This document shows positions 48,583-62,608 of a stretch of 64,000 bases of DNA, in pieces (the first letter of the stretch is position 1; every line of letters starts with the position of its first letter). Both the position numbers and the translations under genes were made by a program. Under the pieces are notes generated by a model. It was not told the DNA's origin. It made no database searches and was given only the letters and a program-made list of their open reading frames with translations. Source of the DNA: Apostichopus japonicus (lineage: Eukaryota; Echinodermata; Holothuroidea; Aspidochirotida; Stichopodidae); the NCBI RefSeq assembly GCF_037975245.1, contig NC_092561.1:3145001-3209000 (forward strand), written 5' to 3'.

Positions 48583-51500
48583 GTTGATACTGTACTCTGG
48601 TCATGTGGTATGAGTGCCAGGATACCTTGTGGGGTACAGACAGTTAAATTACAATTTGTTGTACTGTACTCTGGTCATGTGGTATGAGTGCCAGGATACC
48701 TTGTGGGGTACAGACAGTTAAATAACAATTTGTCATACTGTACTCTGGTCATGTGGTATGAGTGCCAGGATACCTTGTGGGGTACAGACATTTAAATTAA
48801 AATTTGTCTCTCAAGAACTTAACAAGAACTAAATCCTTCTACCTAGCAAACAATGGATATTCCTTGATATGAATTCACCGATTGACTGCGGTTATCTGTA
48901 CAGTAAAATTTGTATTAGCATTGTAGGACTTAAGATTATATGAGTACAAGTGTAGCTTGTGGGGTATAGAACTTTAATGTGATATAAATATACCTTAATG
49001 CATCTAAGTGGAAGCCTTAAGTAGATGCCTTCATTGCTATGAGTAGCCAACAATATTTTTTACAGTGCTTAATATACTGGATAATAAATATTAACTTGTT
49101 GATACTGTACTCTGGTCATGTGGTATTAGTGCCAGGATACCTTGTGGGGTACAGACAGTTAAATTACAATTTGTTGTACTGTACTCTGGTCATGTGGTAT
49201 GAGTGCCAGGATACCTTGTGGGGTACAGACAGTTAAATTACAATTTGTTGTACTGTACTCTGGTCATGTGGTATGAGTGCCAGGATACCTTGTGGGGTAC
49301 AGACAGTTAAATTACAATTTGTCGTACTGTACTCTGGTCATGTGGTATGAGTGCCAGGATACCTTGTGGGGTACAGACAGTTAAATTACAATTTGTCGTA
49401 CTGTACTCTGGTCATGTGGTATGAGTGCCAGGATACCTTGTGGGGTACAGACATTTAAATTAAAATTTGTCTCTCAAGAACTTAACAAGAACTAAATCCT
49501 TCTACCTAGCAAACAATGGATATTCCTTGATATGAATTCACCGATTGACCGCGGTTATCTGTACAGTAAAATTTGTATTCGCATTGTAGGACTTAAGATT
49601 ATATGAGTACAAGTGTAGCTTGTGGGGTACAGAACTTTAATGTGATATAAATATACCTTAATGCATCTAAGTGGAAGCCTTAAGTAGATGCCTTCATTGC
49701 TATGAGTAGCCAACAATAATTTTTACAGTGCTTAATATGCTGGATAATAAATATTAACTTGTTGATACTGTACTCTGGTCATGTGGTATGAGTGCCAGGA
49801 TACCTTGTGGGGTACAGACAGTTAAATTACAATTTGTTGTACTGTACTCTGGTCATGTGGTATGAGTGCCAGGATACCTTGTGGGGTACAGACAGTTAAA
49901 TTACAATTTGTCGTACTGTACTCTGGTCATGTGGTATGAGTGCCAGGATACCTTGTGGGGTACAGACATTTAAATTAAAATTTGTCTCTCAAGAACTTAA
50001 CAAGAACTAAATCCTTCTACCTAGCAAACAATGGATATTCCTTGATATGAATTCACCGATTGACCGCGGTTATCTATACAGTAAAATTTGTATTCGCATT
50101 GTAGGACTTAAGATTATATGAGTACAAGTGTAGCTTGTGGGGTACAGAACTTTAATGTGATATAAATATACCTTAATGCATCTAAATGGCAGCCTTAAGT
50201 AGATGCCTTCATTGCTATGAGTAGCCAACAATATTTTTTACAGTGCTTAATATACTGGATAATAAATATTAACTTGTTGATACTGTATTCTGGTCATGTG
50301 GTATGAGTGCCAGGATACCTTTTCAGGTACAGACAGTTCAATTACAATTACAATTTGTCTCTCAAGAACTTAATTAGAACTAAATCCATCTACCTAGCAA
50401 ACACTGAAAACTCTTCAATATAAATTCATCTAATTGACAGCGATAATCTATACAGAATAAAACTTATCATTCGCATTGTAGGACCTAATATTATATGAGT
50501 ACCAGTGTAGCTTGTGTGGTACAGAACTTAAATGTGATATAAATACATCTTAATGCATCTAAGTGGCAGCCTAAAGTAGATGCCTTCATTGCTATTAGAA
50601 GCCAACAATAACTTTGACCTTGGTTTTATACTGGAATATGAAAATTCACCTATTGATACTGTATTCTGGTAATGTGGTATGAGTGCCAGGATACCTTGTG
50701 GTGTACAGACATTTAAATTAAAATTTGTCTCTCAAGAACTTAACAAGAACTAAATCCTTCTACCTAGCAAACAATGGATATTCCTCGATATGAATTCACC
50801 GATTGACCGCGGTTATCTGTACAGTAAAATTTGTATTCGCATTGTAGGACTTAAGATTATATGAGTACAAGTGTAGCTTGTGGGGTACAGAACTTTAATG
50901 TGATATAAATATACCTTAATGCATCTAAGTGGAAGCCTTAAGTAGATGCCTTCATTGCTATGAGTAGCCAACAATGTTTTTTACAGTGCTTAATATACTG
51001 GATAATAAATATTAACTTGTTGATACTGTACTCTGGTCATGTGGTATGAGTGCCAGGATACCTTGTGGGGTACAGACAGTTAAATTACAATTTGTTGTAC
51101 TGTACTCTGGTCATATGGTATGAGTGCCAGGATACCTTGTGGGGTACAGACATTTAAATTAAAATTTGTCTCTCAAGAACTTAACAAGAACTAAATCCTT
51201 CTACCTAGCAAACAATGGATATTCCTTGATATGAATTCACCGATTGACCGCGGTTATCTGTACAGTAAAATTTGTATTCGCATTGTAGGACTTAAGATTA
51301 TATGAGTACAAGTGTAGCTTGTGGGGTACAGAACTTTAATGTGATATAAATATACCTTAATGCATCTAAGTGGAAGCCTTAAGTAGATGCCTTCATTGCT
51401 ATGAGTAGCCAACAATAATTTTTACAGTGCTTAATATGCTGGATAATAAATATTAACTTGTTGATACTGTACTCTGGTCATGTGGTATGAGTGCCAGGAT

Positions 51501-52632
51501 ACCTTGTGGGGTACAGACAGTTAAATTACAATTTGTTGTACTGTACTCTGGTCATGTGGTATGAGTGCCAGGATACCTTGTGGGGTACAGACAGTTAAAT
51601 TACAATTTGTCGTACTGTACTCTGGTCATGTGGTATGAGTGCCAGGATACCTTGTGGGGTACAGACAGTTAAATTACAATTTGTCTCTCAAGAACTTAAT
51701 TAGAACTAAATCCATCTACCTAGCAAACAATGAAAATTCTTCAATATAAATTCATCTAATTGACAGCGATAATCTATACAGAATAAAACTTATCATTCGC
51801 ATTGTAGGACCTAATATTATATGAGTACCAGTGTAGCTTGTGGGGTACAGAACTTAAATGTGATATAAATACACCTTAATGCATCTAAGTGGCAGCCTTA
51901 AGTAGATGCCTTCATTGCTATTAGAAGCCAACAATAACTTTGACCTTGGTTTTATACTGGAATATGAAAATTCACCTATTGATACTGTATTCTGGTAATG
52001 TGGTATGAGTACCAGGATACCTTGTGGGGTACAGACAGTTAAATTACAATTTGTCGTACTGTACTCTGGTCATGTGGTATGAGTGCCAGGATACCTTGTG
52101 GGGTACAGACAGTTAAATTAAAATTTGTCTCTCAAGAACTTAATAAGAACAAAATCCATCTACCTAGCAAACAATGAAAATTCTTCAATATAAATTCATC
52201 TAATTGACAGCGATAATCTATACAGAATAAAACTTATCATTCGCATTGTAGGACCTTATATTATATGAGTACCAGTGTAGCTTGTGGGGTACAAAACTTA
52301 AATGTCATATAAATATACCTTAAAAATAATGCATCTAAATGGCAGCCTTAAGTAGATGCCTTCATTGCTATGAGTAGCCAACAATATTTTTGGCAGTGCT
52401 TTATTTATATACAGGATAATGAAAATTCACCTATTGATGCTGTATTCTGGTCATGTGGTATGAGTGCCAGGATACCTTGTGGGGTACAGACAGTTAAATT
52501 ACAATTACAATATGTCTCTCAAGAACTTAATTAGAACTAAATCCACCTACCTAGCAAACAATGAAAACTCTTCAATATAAATTCATCTAATTGACAGCGA
52601 TAATCTATACAGAATAAAACTTATCATTCGCA

Positions 52633-55600
52633 TTGTAGGACCTAATATTATATGAGTACCAGTGTAGCTTGTGGGGTACAGAACTTAAATGTGATATAAA
52701 TACACCTTAATGCATCTAAGTGGCAGCCTAAAGTAGATGCCTTCATTGAGCAAGCCAACAATAACTTTGACCTTGGTTTTATACTGGAATATGAAAATTC
52801 ACCTATTGATACTGTATTCTGGTAATGTGGTATGAGTACCAGGATACCTTGTGGGGTACAGACATTTAAATTAAAATTTGTCTCTCAAGAACTTAACAAG
52901 AACTAAATCCTTCTACCTAGCAAACAATGGATATTCCTCGATATGAATTCACCGATTGACCGCGGTTATCTGTACAGTAAAATTTGTATTCGCATTGTAG
53001 GACTTAAGATTATATGAGTACAAGTGTAGCTTGTGGGGTACAGAACTTTAATGTGATATAATATACCTTAATGCATCTAAGTGGAAGCCTTAAGTAGATG
53101 CCTTCATTGCTATGAGTAGCCAACAATATTTTTTACAGTGCTTAATATACTGGATAATAAATATTAACTTGTTGATACTGTACTCTGGTCATGTGGTATG
53201 AGTGCCAGGATACCTTGTGGGGTACAGACAGTTAAATTACAATTTGTTGTACTGTACTCTGGTCATGTGGTATGAGTGCCAGGATACCTTGTGGGGTAGA
53301 GACAGTTAAATTACAATTTGTCGTACTGTACTCTGGTCATGTGGTATGAGTGCCAGGATACCTTTTCAGGTACAGACAGTTAAATTACAATTTGTCTCTC
53401 AAGAACTTAATAAGAGCAAAATCCATCTACCTAGCAAACAATGAAAACTCTTCAATATAAATTCATCTAATTGACAGCGATAATCTATACAGAATAAAAC
53501 TTATCATTCGCATTGTAGGACCTAATATTATATGAGTACCAGTTTAGCTTGTGGGGTACAGAACTTAAATGTGATATAAATACACCTTAATGCATCTAAG
53601 TGGCAGCCTAAAGTAGATGCCTTCATTGCTATTAGAAGCCAACAATAACTTTGACCTTGGTTTTATACTGGAATATGAAAATTCACCTATTGATACTGTA
53701 TTCTGGTAATGTGGTATAAGTACCAGGATACCTTGTGGGGTACAGACAGTTAAATTACAATTTGTCGTACTGTACTCTGGTCATGTGGTATGAGTGCCAG
53801 GATACCTTGTGGGGTACAGACAGTTAAATTAAAATTTGTCTCTCAAGAACTTAATAAGAACAAAATCCATCTACCTAGCAAACAATGAAAATTCTTCAAT
53901 ATAAATTCATCTAATTGACAGCGATAATCTATACAGAATAAAACTTATCATTCGCATTGTAGGACCTTATATTATATGAGTACCAGTGTAGCTTGTGGGG
54001 TACAAAACTTAAATGTCATATAAATATACCTTAAAAATAATGCATCTAAATGGCAGCCTTAAGTAGATGCCTTCATTGCTATGAGTAGCCAACAATATTT
54101 TTGGCAGTGCTTTATATACAGGATAATGAAAATTCACCTATTGATGCTGTATTCTGGTCATGTGGTATGAGTGCCAGGATACCTTGTGGGGTACAGACAG
54201 TTAAATTACAATTACAATATATCTCTCAAGAACTTAATTAGAACTAAATCCATCTACCTAGCAAACAATGAAAACTCTTCAATATAAATTCATCTAATTG
54301 ACAGCGATAATCTATACAGAATAAAACTTATCATTCGCATTGTAGGACCTTATATTATATGAGTACCAGTGTAGCTTGTGGGGTACAAAACTTAAATGTC
54401 ATATAAATATACCTTAAAAATAATGCATCTAAATGGCAGCCTTAAGTAGATGCCTTCATTGCTATGAGTAGCCAACAATATTTTTGGCAGTGCTTTATAT
54501 ACAGGATAATGAAAATTCACCTATTGATGCTGTATTCTGGTCATGTGGTATGAGTGCCAGGATACCTTGTGGGGTACAGACAGTTAAATTACAATTACAA
54601 TATGTCTCTCAAGAACTTAATTAGAACTAAATCCATCTACCTAGCAAACAATGAAAACTCTTCAATATAAATTCATCTAATTGACAGCGATAATCTATAC
54701 AGAATAAAACTTATCATTCGCATTGTAGGACCTTATATTATATGAGTACCAGTGTAGCTTGTGGGGTACAAAACTTAAATGTCATATAAATATACCTTAA
54801 AAATAGTGCATCTAAATGGCAGCCTTAAGTAGATGCCTTCATTGCTATGAGTAGCCAACAATATTTTTGGCAGTGCTTTATTTATATACAGGATAATGAA
54901 AATTCACCTATTGATGCTGTATTCTGGTCATGTGGTATGAGTGCCAGGATACCTTGTGGGGTACAGACAGTTAAATTACAATTACAATATGTCTCTCAAG
55001 AACTTAATTAGAACTAAATCCATCTACCTAGCAAACAATGAAAACTCTTCAATATAAATTCATCTAATTGACAGCGATAATCTATACAGAATAAAACTTA
55101 TCATTCGCATTGTAGGACCTAATATTATATGAGTACCAGTGTAGCTTGTGGGGTACAGAACTTAAATGTGATATAAATACACCTTAATGCATTTAAGTGG
55201 CAGCCTAAAGTTGATGCCTTCATTGCTATTAGAAGCCAACAATAACTTTGACCTTGGTTTTATACTGGAATATGAAAATTCACCTATTGATACTGTATTC
55301 TGGTAATGTGGTATGAGTACCAGGATACCTTGTGGGGTACAGACATTTAAATTAAAATTTGTCTCTCAAGAACTTAACAAGAACTAAATCCTTCTACCTA
55401 GCAAACAATGGATATTCCTCGATATGAATTCACCGATTGACCGCGGTTATCTGTACAGTAAAATTTGTATTCGCATTGTAGGACTTAAGATTATATGAGT
55501 ACAAGTGTAGCTTGTGGGGTACAGAACTTTAATGTGATATAATATACCTTAATGCATCTAAGTGGAAGCCTTAAGTAGATGCCTTCATTGCTATGAGTAG

Positions 55601-58600
55601 CCAACAATATTTTTTACAGTGCTTAATATACTGGATAATAAATATTAACTTGTTGATACTGTACTCTGGTCATGTGGTATGAGTGCCAGGATACCTTGTG
55701 GGGTACAGACAGTTAAATTACAATTTGTTGTACTGTACTCTGGTCATGTGGTATGAGTGCCAGGATACCTTGTGGGGTACAGACAGTTAAATTACAATTT
55801 GTCTCTCAAGAACTTAATAAGAGCAAAATCCATCTACCTAGCAAACAATGAAAACTCTTCAATATAAATTCATCTAATTGACAGCGATAATCTATACAGA
55901 ATAAAACTTATCATTCGCATTGTAGGACCTAATATTATATGAGTACCAGTTTAGCTTGTGGGGTACAGAACTTAAATGTGATATAAATACACCTTAATGC
56001 ATCTAAGTGGCAGCCTAAAGTAGATGCCTTCATTGCTATTAGAAGCCAACAATAACTTTGACCTTGGTTTTATACTGGAATATGAAAATTCACCTATTGA
56101 TACTGTATTCTGGTAATGTGGTATGAGTACCAGGATACCTTGTGGGGTACAGACAGTTAAATTACAATTTGTCGTACTGTACTCTGGTCATGTGGTATGA
56201 GTGCCAGGATACCTTGTGGGGTACAGACAGTTAAATTAAAATTTGTCTCTCAAGAACTTAATAAGAACAAAATCCATCTACCTAGCAAACAATGAAAATT
56301 CTTCAATATAAATTCATCTAATTGACAGCGATAATCTATACAGAATAAAACTTATCATTCGCATTGTAGGACCTTATATTATATGAGTACCAGTGTAGCT
56401 TGTGGGGTACAAAACTTAAATGTCATATAAATATACCTTAAAAATAATGCATCTAAATGGCAGCCTTAAGTAGATGCCTTCATTGCTATGAGTAGCCAAC
56501 AATATTTTTGGCAGTGCTTTATATACAGGATAATGAAAATTCACCTATTGATGCTGTATTCTGGTCATGTGGTATGAGTGCCAGGATACCTTGTGGGGTA
56601 CAGACAGTTAAATTACAATTACAATATGTCTCTCAAGAACTTAATTAGAACTAAATCCATCTACCTAGCAAACAATGAAAACTCTTCAATATAAATTCAT
56701 CTAATTGACAGCGATAATCTATACAGAATAAAACTTATCATTCGCATTGTAGGACCTTATATTATATGAGTACCAGTGTAGCTTGTGGGGTACAAAACTT
56801 AAATGTCATATAAATATACCTTAAAAATAATGCATCTAAATGGCAGCCTTAAGTAGATGCCTTCATTGCTATGAGTAGCCAACAATATTTTTGGCAGTGC
56901 TTTATTTATATACAGGATAATGAAAATTCACCTATTGATGCTGTATTCTGGTCATGTGGTATGAGTGCCAGGATACCTTGTGGGGTACAGACAGTTAAAT
57001 TACAATTACAATATGTCTCTCAAGAACTTAATTAGAACTAAATCCATCTACCTAGCAAACAATGAAAACTCTTCAATATAAATTCATCTAATTGACAGCG
57101 ATAATCTATACAGAATAAAACTTATCATTCGCATTGTAGGACCTAATATTATATGAGTACCAGTGTAGCTTGTGGGGTACAGAACTTAAATGTGATATAA
57201 ATACACCTTAATGCATCTAAGTGGCAGCCTAAAGTAGATGCCTTCATTGCTATTAGAAGCCAACAATAACTTTGACCTTGGTTTTATACTGGAATATGAA
57301 AATTCACCTATTGATACTGTATTCTGGTAATGTGGTATGAGTACCAGGATACCTTGTGGGGTACAGACATTTAAATTAAAATTTGTCTCTCAAGAACTTA
57401 ACAAGAACTAAATCCTTCTACCTAGCAAACAATGGATATTCCTCGATATGAATTCACCGATTGACCGCGGTTATCTGTACAGTAAAATTTGTATTCGCAT
57501 TGTAGGACTTAAGATTATATGAGTACAAGTGTAGCTTGTGGGGTACAGAACTTTAATGTGATATAATATACCTTAATGCATCTAAGTGGAAGCGTTAAGT
57601 AGATGCCTTCATTACTATGAGTAGCCAACAATATTTTTTACAGTGCTTAATATACTGGATAATAAATATTAACTTGTTGATACTGTACTCTGGTCATGTG
57701 GTATGAGTGCCAGGATACCTTGTGGGGTACAGACAGTTAAATTACAATTTGTTGTACTGTACTCTGGTCATGTGGTATGAGTGCCAGGATACCTTGTGGG
57801 GTAGAGACAGTTAAATTACAATTTGTCGTACTGTACTCTGGTCATGTGGTATGAGTGCCAGGATACCTTGTGGGGTACAGACAGTTAAATTACAATTTGT
57901 CTCTCAAGAACTTAATAAGAGCAAAATCCATTTACCTAGCAAACAATGAAAACTCTTCAATATAAATTCATCTAATTGACAGCGATAATCTATACAGAAT
58001 AAAACTTATCATTCGCATTGTAGGACCTAATATTATATGAGTACCAGTTTAGCTTGTGGGGTACAGAACTTAAATGTGATATAAATACACCTTAATGCAT
58101 CTAAGTGGCAGCCTAAAGTAGATGCCTTCATTGCTATTAGAAGCCAACAATAACTTTGACCTTGGTTTTATACTGGAATATGAAAATTCACCTATTGATA
58201 CTGTATTCTGGTAATGTGGTATGAGTACCAGGATACCTTGTGGGGTACAGACAGTTAAATTACAATTTGTCGTACTGTACTCTGGTCATGTGGTATGAGT
58301 GCCAGGATACCTTGTGGGGTACAGACAGTTAAATTAAAATTTGTCTCTCAAGAACTTAATAAGAACAAAATCCATCTACCTAGCAAACAATGAAAATTCT
58401 TCAATATAAATTCATCTAATTGACAGCGATAATCTATACAGAATAAAACTTATCATTCGCATTGTAGGACCTTATATTATATGAGTACCAGTGTAGCTTG
58501 TGGGGTACAAAACTTAAATGTCATAAAAATATACCTTAAAAATAATGCATCTAAATGGCAGCCTTAAGTAGATGCCTTCATTGCTATGAGTAGCCAACAA

Positions 58601-61600
58601 TATTTTTGGCAGTGCTTTATATACAGGATAATGAAAATTCACCTATTGATGCTGTATTCTGGTCATGTGGTATGAGTGCCAGGATACCTTGTGGGGTACA
58701 GACAGTTAAATTACAATTACAATATGTCTCTCAAGAACTTAATTAGAACTAAATCCATCTACCTAGCAAACAATGAAAACTCTTCAATATAAATTCATCT
58801 AATTGACAGCGATAATCTATACAGAATAAAACTTATCATTCGCATTGTAGGACCTTATATTATATGAGTACCAGTGTAGCTTGTGGGGTACAAAACTTAA
58901 ATGTCATATAAATATACCTTAAAAATAATGCATCTAAATGGCAGCCTTAAGTAGATGCCTTCATTGCTATGAGTAGCCAACAATATTTTTGGCAGTGCTT
59001 AATATACTGGATAATAAATATTAACTTGTTGATACTGTACTCTGGTCATGTGGTATGAGTGCCAGGATACCTTGTGGGGTACAGACAGTTAAATTACAAT
59101 TTGTTGTACTGTACTCTGGTCATGTGGTATGAGTGCCAGGATACCTTGTGGGGTACAGACAGTTAAATTACAATTTGTCTCTCAAGAACTTAATAAGAGC
59201 AAAATCCATCTACCTAGCAAACAATGAAAACTCTTCAATATAAATTCATCTAATTGACAGCGATAATCTATACAGAATAAAACTTATCATTCGCATTGTA
59301 GGACCTAATATTATATGAGTACCAGTTTAGCTTGTGGGGTACAGAACTTAAATGTGATATAAATACACCTTAATGCATCTAAGTGGCAGCCTAAAGTAGA
59401 TGCCTTCATTGCTATTAGAAGCCAACAATAACTTTGACCTTGGTTTTATACTGGAATATGAAAATTCACCTATTGATACTGTATTCTGGTAATGTGGTAT
59501 GAGTACCAGGATACCTTGTGGGGTACAGACAGTTAAATTACAATTTGTCGTACTGTACTCTGGTCATGTGGTATGAGTGCCAGGATACCTTGTGGGGTAC
59601 AGACAGTTAAATTACAATTACAATATGTCTCTCAAGAACTTAATTAGAACTAAATCCATCTACCTAGCAAACAATGAAAACTCTTCAATATAAATTCATC
59701 TAATTGACAGCGATAATCTATACAGAATAAAACTTATCATTCGCATTGTAGGACCTTATATTATATGAGTACCAGTGTAGCTTGTGGGGTACAAAACTTA
59801 AATGTCATATAAATATACCTTAAAAATAATGCATCTAAATGGCAGCCTTAAGTAGATGCCTTCATTGCTATGAGTAGCCAACAATATTTTTGGCAGTGCT
59901 TTATTTATATACAGGATAATGAAAATTCACCTATTGATGCTGTATTCTGGTCATGTGGTATGAGTGCCAGGATACCTTGTGGGGTACAGACAGTTAAATT
60001 ACAATTACAATATGTCTCTCAAGAACTTAATTAGAACTAAATCCATCTACCTAGCAAACAATGAAAACTCTTCAATATAAATTCATCTAATTGACAGCGA
60101 TAATCTATACAGAATAAAACTTATCATTCGCATTGTAGGACCTAATATTATATGAGTACCAGTGTAGCTTGTGGGGTACAGAACTTAAATGTGATATAAA
60201 TACACCTTAATGCATCTAAGTGGCAGCCTAAAGTAGATGCCTTCATTGCTATTAGAAGCCAACAATAACTTTGACCTTGGTTTTATACTGGAATATGAAA
60301 ATTCACCTATTGATACTGTATTCTGGTAATGTGGTATGAGTACCAGGATACCTTGTGGGGTACAGACATTTAAATTAAAATTTGTCTCTCAAGAACTTAA
60401 CAAGAACTAAATCCTTCTACCTAGCAAACAATGGATATTCCTCGATATGAATTCACCGATTGACCGCGGTTATCTGTACAGTAAAATTTGTATTCGCATT
60501 GTAGGACTTAAGATTATATGAGTACAAGTGTAGCTTGTGGGGTACAGAACTTTAATGTGATATAATATACCTTAATGCATCTAAGTGGAAGCCTTAAGTA
60601 GATGCCTTCATTGCTATGAGTAGCCAACAATATTTTTTACAGTGCTTAATATACTGGATAATAAATATTAACTTGTTGATACTGTACTCTGGTCATGTGG
60701 TATGAGTGCCAGGATACCTTGTGGGGTACAGACAGTTAAATTACAATTTGTTGTACTGTACTCTGGTCATGTGGTATGAGTGCCAGGATACCTTGTGGGG
60801 TAGAGACAGTTAAATTACAATTTGTCGTACTGTACTCTGGTCATGTGGTATGAGTGCCAGGATACCTTGTGGGGTACAGACAGTTAAATTACAATTTGTC
60901 TCTCAAGAACTTAATAAGAGCAAAATCCATTTACCTAGCAAACAATGAAAACTCTTCAATATAAATTCATCTAATTGACAGCGATAATCTATACAGAATA
61001 AAACTTATCATTCGCATTGTAGGACCTAATATTATATGAGTACCAGTTTAGCTTGTGGGGTACAGAACTTAAATGTGATATAAATACACCTTAATGCATC
61101 TAAGTGGCAGCCTAAAGTAGATGCCTTCATTGCTATTAGAAGCCAACAATAACTTTGACCTTGGTTTTATACTGGAATATGAAAATTCACCTATTGATAC
61201 TGTATTCTGGTAATGTGGTATGAGTACCAGGATACCTTGTGGGGTACAGACAGTTAAATTACAATTTGTCGTACTGTACTCTGGTCATGTGGTATGAGTG
61301 CCAGGATACCTTGTGGGGTACAGACAGTTAAATTAAAATTTGTCTCTCAAGAACTTAATAAGAACAAAATCCATCTACCTAGCAAACAATGAAAATTCTT
61401 CAATATAAATTCATCTAATTGACAGCGATTATCTATACAGAATAAAACTTATCATTCGCATTGTAGGACCTTATATTATATGAGTACCAGTGTAGCTTGT
61501 GGGGTACAAAACTTAAATGTCATATAAATATACCTTAAAAATAATGCATCTAAATGGCAGCCTTAAGTAGATGCCTTCATTGCTATGAGTAGCCAACAAT

Positions 61601-62608
61601 ATTTTTGGCAGTGCTTTATATACAGGATAATGAAAATTCACCTATTGATGCTGTATTCTGGTCATGTGGTATGAGTGCCAGGATACCTTGTGGGGTACAG
61701 ACAGTTAAATTACAATTACAATATGTCTCTCAAGAACTTAATTAGAACTAAATCCATCTACCTAGCAAACAATGAAAACTCTTCAATATAAATTCATCTA
61801 ATTGACAGCGATAATCTATACAGAATAAAACTTATCATTCGCATTGTAGGACCTTATATTATATGAGTACCAGTGTAGCTTGTGGGGTACAAAACTTAAA
61901 TGTCATATAAATATACCTTAAAAATAATGCATCTAAATGGCAGCCTTAAGTAGATGCCTTCATTGCTATGAGTAGCCAACAATATTTTTGGCAGTGCTTT
62001 ATATACAGGATAATGAAAATTCACCTATTGATGCTGTATTCTGGTCATGTGGTATGAGTGCCAGGATACCTTGTGGGGTACAGACAGTTAAATTACAATT
62101 ACAATATGTCTCTCAAGAACTTAATTAGAACTAAATCCATCTACCTAGCAAACAATGAAAACTCTTCAATATAAATTCATCTAATTGACAGCGATAATCT
62201 ATACAGAATAAAACTTATCGTTCGCATTGTAGGACCTTATATTATATGAGTACCAGTGTAGCTTGTGGGGTACAAAACTTAAATGTCATATAAATATACC
62301 TTAAAAATAATGCATCTAAATGGCAGCCTTAAGTAGATGCCTTCATTGCTATGAGTAGCCAACAATATTTTTGGCAGTGCTTTATACAGGATAATGAAAA
62401 TTCACCTAGATTGATGCTGTATTCTGGTCATGTGGTATGAGTGCCAGGATACCTTGTGGGGTACAGACAGTTAAATTACAATTACAATATGTCTCTCAAG
62501 AACTTAATTAGAACTAAATCCATCTACCTAGCAAACAATGAAAACTCTTCAATATAAATTCATCTAATTGACAGCGATAATCTATACAGAATAAAACTTA
62601 TCATTCGC
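52633..62608. repeat. Higher-order satellite units of 5-7 monomers
   Basis: Monomers fall into types by the bases after 'cgcattgtagga' and by 'accagtgtagc' versus 'accagtttagc'. Starting at type 'cctaat/gtg', the order a-b-c-d-d-d spans 52633-55103 (2,471 bp) and again 60132-62607 (2,476 bp). A five-monomer version spans 55104-57132 (2,029 bp) and a seven-monomer version 57133-60131 (2,999 bp). Units differ by loss, gain or recurrence of c and d monomers, as expected from unequal exchange. Confidence 0.75.
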
